This document shows positions 47,472 through 48,847 of a DNA stretch of 48,847 nt, piece by piece. The notes beneath the pieces are model-generated. The model was given only the letters and a program-made list of their open reading frames with translations. It was not told the DNA's origin and ran no database searches. The stretch lies in NCBI GenBank assembly GCA_037890055.1, contig JBBKBD010000014.1. One strand, 5' to 3'. This DNA comes from Mediannikoviicoccus sp037890055 (GTDB lineage Bacteria; Bacillota; Clostridia; Tissierellales; Peptoniphilaceae). Both the position numbers and the translations under genes were made by a program. The first letter of the stretch is position 1; each line of letters starts with the position of its first letter.

Positions 47472-48847
47472 ATCGTACATATTCCTGTTCTTTTGCAGTT
47501 TGTTTTTCTTCTGTTTTACTTTCTTCCTGATAGGCTCTAATTTGTCCTAAAATAGACGGCTTATCCTCTGTTTTCTGTGTTGCTTCCTCTTTGGTATGCA
47601 AATTATCTTCAACATCATAGGTTGACTCAAAATAATCGCTGTCCTTAAAGTCATTGTCATATCTGTCAGCAATTCCATCATTATCAAGGTCTTTAGAAAG
47701 TGGATCATAGAAGTTACCTTCATCATCAATTTCAAGTCCCATTGCTTGCTTTAATTCTTCTTCATTTACCGAAACAAAGGTAGTAAACTCTCCATTTTCC
47801 ATTTCAAATTTTATGACATCAAGTGCCTTTTCAACACTTCCATTTTCCTTTACATAATCATAATGACTTACTACAACATCATTTACATATTGAGTTGCTG
47901 TATAATTCTCAAGGTCTAACTCAAACTGTATACCATGTCTTTCATCCGGTGTATCAGTATAAGCAATTCCTATGTGCTTTAAATCAGGATATAGAGCGTC
48001 AAACTCATCATAACTATTATTTTCTTCATACTCTCTGTTGCAGAAGTCAATGATGGCTCGTTTTACATCTTCTACAAGGGGATTATCATTTCTCTTTTCT
48101 TCCACTTCTCCCATATCAAGGAGCTTATTCAGTTCTGCCAAGCGAAGCACCTTATTCTTTAGTTCATCAGCTTTTTCAAAAGGCTTTTGTAATTCCTCTT
48201 TGGCATTTTCAAGCTGTTCTTTTGTGCTGAAGATCTTTTCTTCAAGCCTCTTTAATTTCTCAGGCATTTTCTCAAGAGCATTATCAAGCCTTGTTATATT
48301 ACCGTCCGCACTCGTTCCAAGCTCTCCTGAATGCTTTGCAGCACCGTTTAAGCTGAAGTTATGCTCATTGGTGAAGAAGTTGTAACTTACTTCTAAATCC
48401 ATGTTTCTATACTTACCGATAACCTTGCTTTCATTGATTTTCACTTTAGAAATAGCTTCAAGCAACTTTTCTCCGGCTAATTTCTTATCGGTAATCTTTT
48501 CTCCTGCAATGGTAATGGAAGTAAACTTTTCCTCGCCTTCCGCTTTAAGCTCTACATCGGATATATCTTTCTTAACAGCTTCTATGAGCTTTTCCGTTCT
48601 TGCGATTTCTTCAGGATAATTTTTCGCCACCTTATCCTCTAATCTGTAACGGTTAGACTTATAGTTTGCTTCAAGCATTTTAAGTTTTGTAACCTCATTA
48701 TCCAAGTCCATCTTCTCTTTAATCTTCGGATCACCTGTGGCAAGAGCTTTAATCTCTGCATAGTTTAATGAACTTTCGTCCATATCTTCCGCCACACGAA
48801 CAGGAGTCTTTGAAGTCATAATCTGAGAAATGAACTTCTGCTTATTC
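47470..48847 (-). CDS. C-terminus of giant element protein (SNF2/methylase-type), partial
   Basis: The frame is open to the window edge (NKQKFISQIMTSKTPVRVAEDMDES...). The 'TSKTPVRVAEDMDE-LNYAEIKALATG' segment is the hallmark of the C-terminal part of the very large helicase/methylase proteins (often >2000 residues) of clostridial conjugative elements. The visible ~459 residues hold coiled-coil stretches, a beta-rich region with the EKITDKKLAGEKL pattern, a calcium-binding-like DLDNDGIADRYDNDF, and a basic tail. The ATG at 48819 is internal, not the true start. Confidence 0.8.
   Translation of the reverse strand, partial: NKQKFISQIMTSKTPVRVAEDMDESSLNYAEIKALATGDPKIKEKMDLDNEVTKLKMLEANYKSNRYRLEDKVAKNYPEEIARTEKLIEAVKKDISDVELKAEGEEKFTSITIAGEKITDKKLAGEKLLEAISKVKINESKVIGKYRNMDLEVSYNFFTNEHNFSLNGAAKHSGELGTSADGNITRLDNALEKMPEKLKRLEEKIFSTKEQLENAKEELQKPFEKADELKNKVLRLAELNKLLDMGEVEEKRNDNPLVEDVKRAIIDFCNREYEENNSYDEFDALYPDLKHIGIAYTDTPDERHGIQFELDLENYTATQYVNDVVVSHYDYVKENGSVEKALDVIKFEMENGEFTTFVSVNEEELKQAMGLEIDDEGNFYDPLSKDLDNDGIADRYDNDFKDSDYFESTYDVEDNLHTKEEATQKTEDKPSILGQIRAYQEESKTEEKQTAKEQEYVR

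Larger units (their letters stand above)
26945..48847. mobile_element. Integrative mobilisable/conjugative element, partial
   Basis: The backbone comprises a serine recombinase, a SHOCT-like small ORF, a sigma-like HTH protein, an oriT-like region, MobC, a relaxase, an OB-fold ssDNA-binding protein and the C-terminus of a giant protein typical of clostridial conjugative elements. A 14-kb operon (30.2-44.4 kb) is inserted between the sigma-like gene and oriT and is read as cargo. The left end is inferred to lie close to 26.9-27.0 kb because recombinase genes usually sit next to an element end. The right end is outside the window. Confidence 0.75.

Overview
The window is AT-rich DNA from a low-GC Gram-positive anaerobe. 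Gene content (HK97-type Firmicutes phage genes, clostridial mobilisable-element genes, AGGAGG ribosome-binding sites) points to a member of the Clostridia/Tissierellia, such as an anaerobic coccus. This assignment is an inference. The window holds parts of two mobile elements placed side by side, and no ordinary housekeeping gene.

Region 1 (about 1-26,892) is a prophage with every gene on the minus strand, so it reads from high to low coordinates. Order of transcription: XRE repressor and ImmA/IrrE protease; a Com-like zinc ribbon and a 44-residue protein; a sigma-like HTH protein; small ORFs around a 4 x 48-bp tandem repeat; the replication module (DUF2800 nuclease, DUF2815 ssDNA-binding protein, family A DNA polymerase, DUF4406, P4/D5-type primase-helicase, VRR-NUC, SNF2 helicase); a DUF1492/ArpU-like late regulator; HNH nuclease; TerS; a methylation block (short SAM synthetase, ParB-adenine methylase, C5-cytosine methylase); three small genes each behind a copy of one promoter-like repeat; TerL; a zinc-knuckle accessory gene; portal, ClpP-like protease, HK97 capsid, connectors with an inserted BppU/collagen-like fibre, major tail protein and a frameshifted tail chaperone. 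Lysis, tape-measure and integrase genes are not in view.

Region 2 (about 26,945-48,847) is part of an integrative mobilisable or conjugative element. Its backbone is a large serine recombinase with a small SHOCT-like ORF, a sigma-like HTH protein, an oriT/leader region, MobC, a MOBP-type relaxase, an OB-fold ssDNA-binding protein and the C-terminus of a giant protein that runs off the window. Between the sigma-like gene and oriT lies a 14-kb, 13-gene cargo operon under a TetR repressor with an unusually long perfect palindromic operator. It encodes two complete ECF-type transporters, a YbtPQ/IrtAB-like ABC pair, an ATC-hydrolase-like protein, a SAM methyltransferase, a MATE exporter and a membrane-anchored serine hydrolase. 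It looks like a horizontally mobile uptake, modification and efflux system for a small molecule, perhaps a metallophore, with unknown substrate.

Main points for follow-up: the TetR/2xECF/YbtPQ/ATC-hydrolase cargo; four prophage genes whose natural starts appear to be AUA or AUC behind near-perfect Shine-Dalgarno sites; the in-frame 48-bp repeat array that could be reached by a -1 frameshift; matched TTAGC-N6-GCTAA operators for the XRE repressor; and the tight junction between prophage and mobilisable element.
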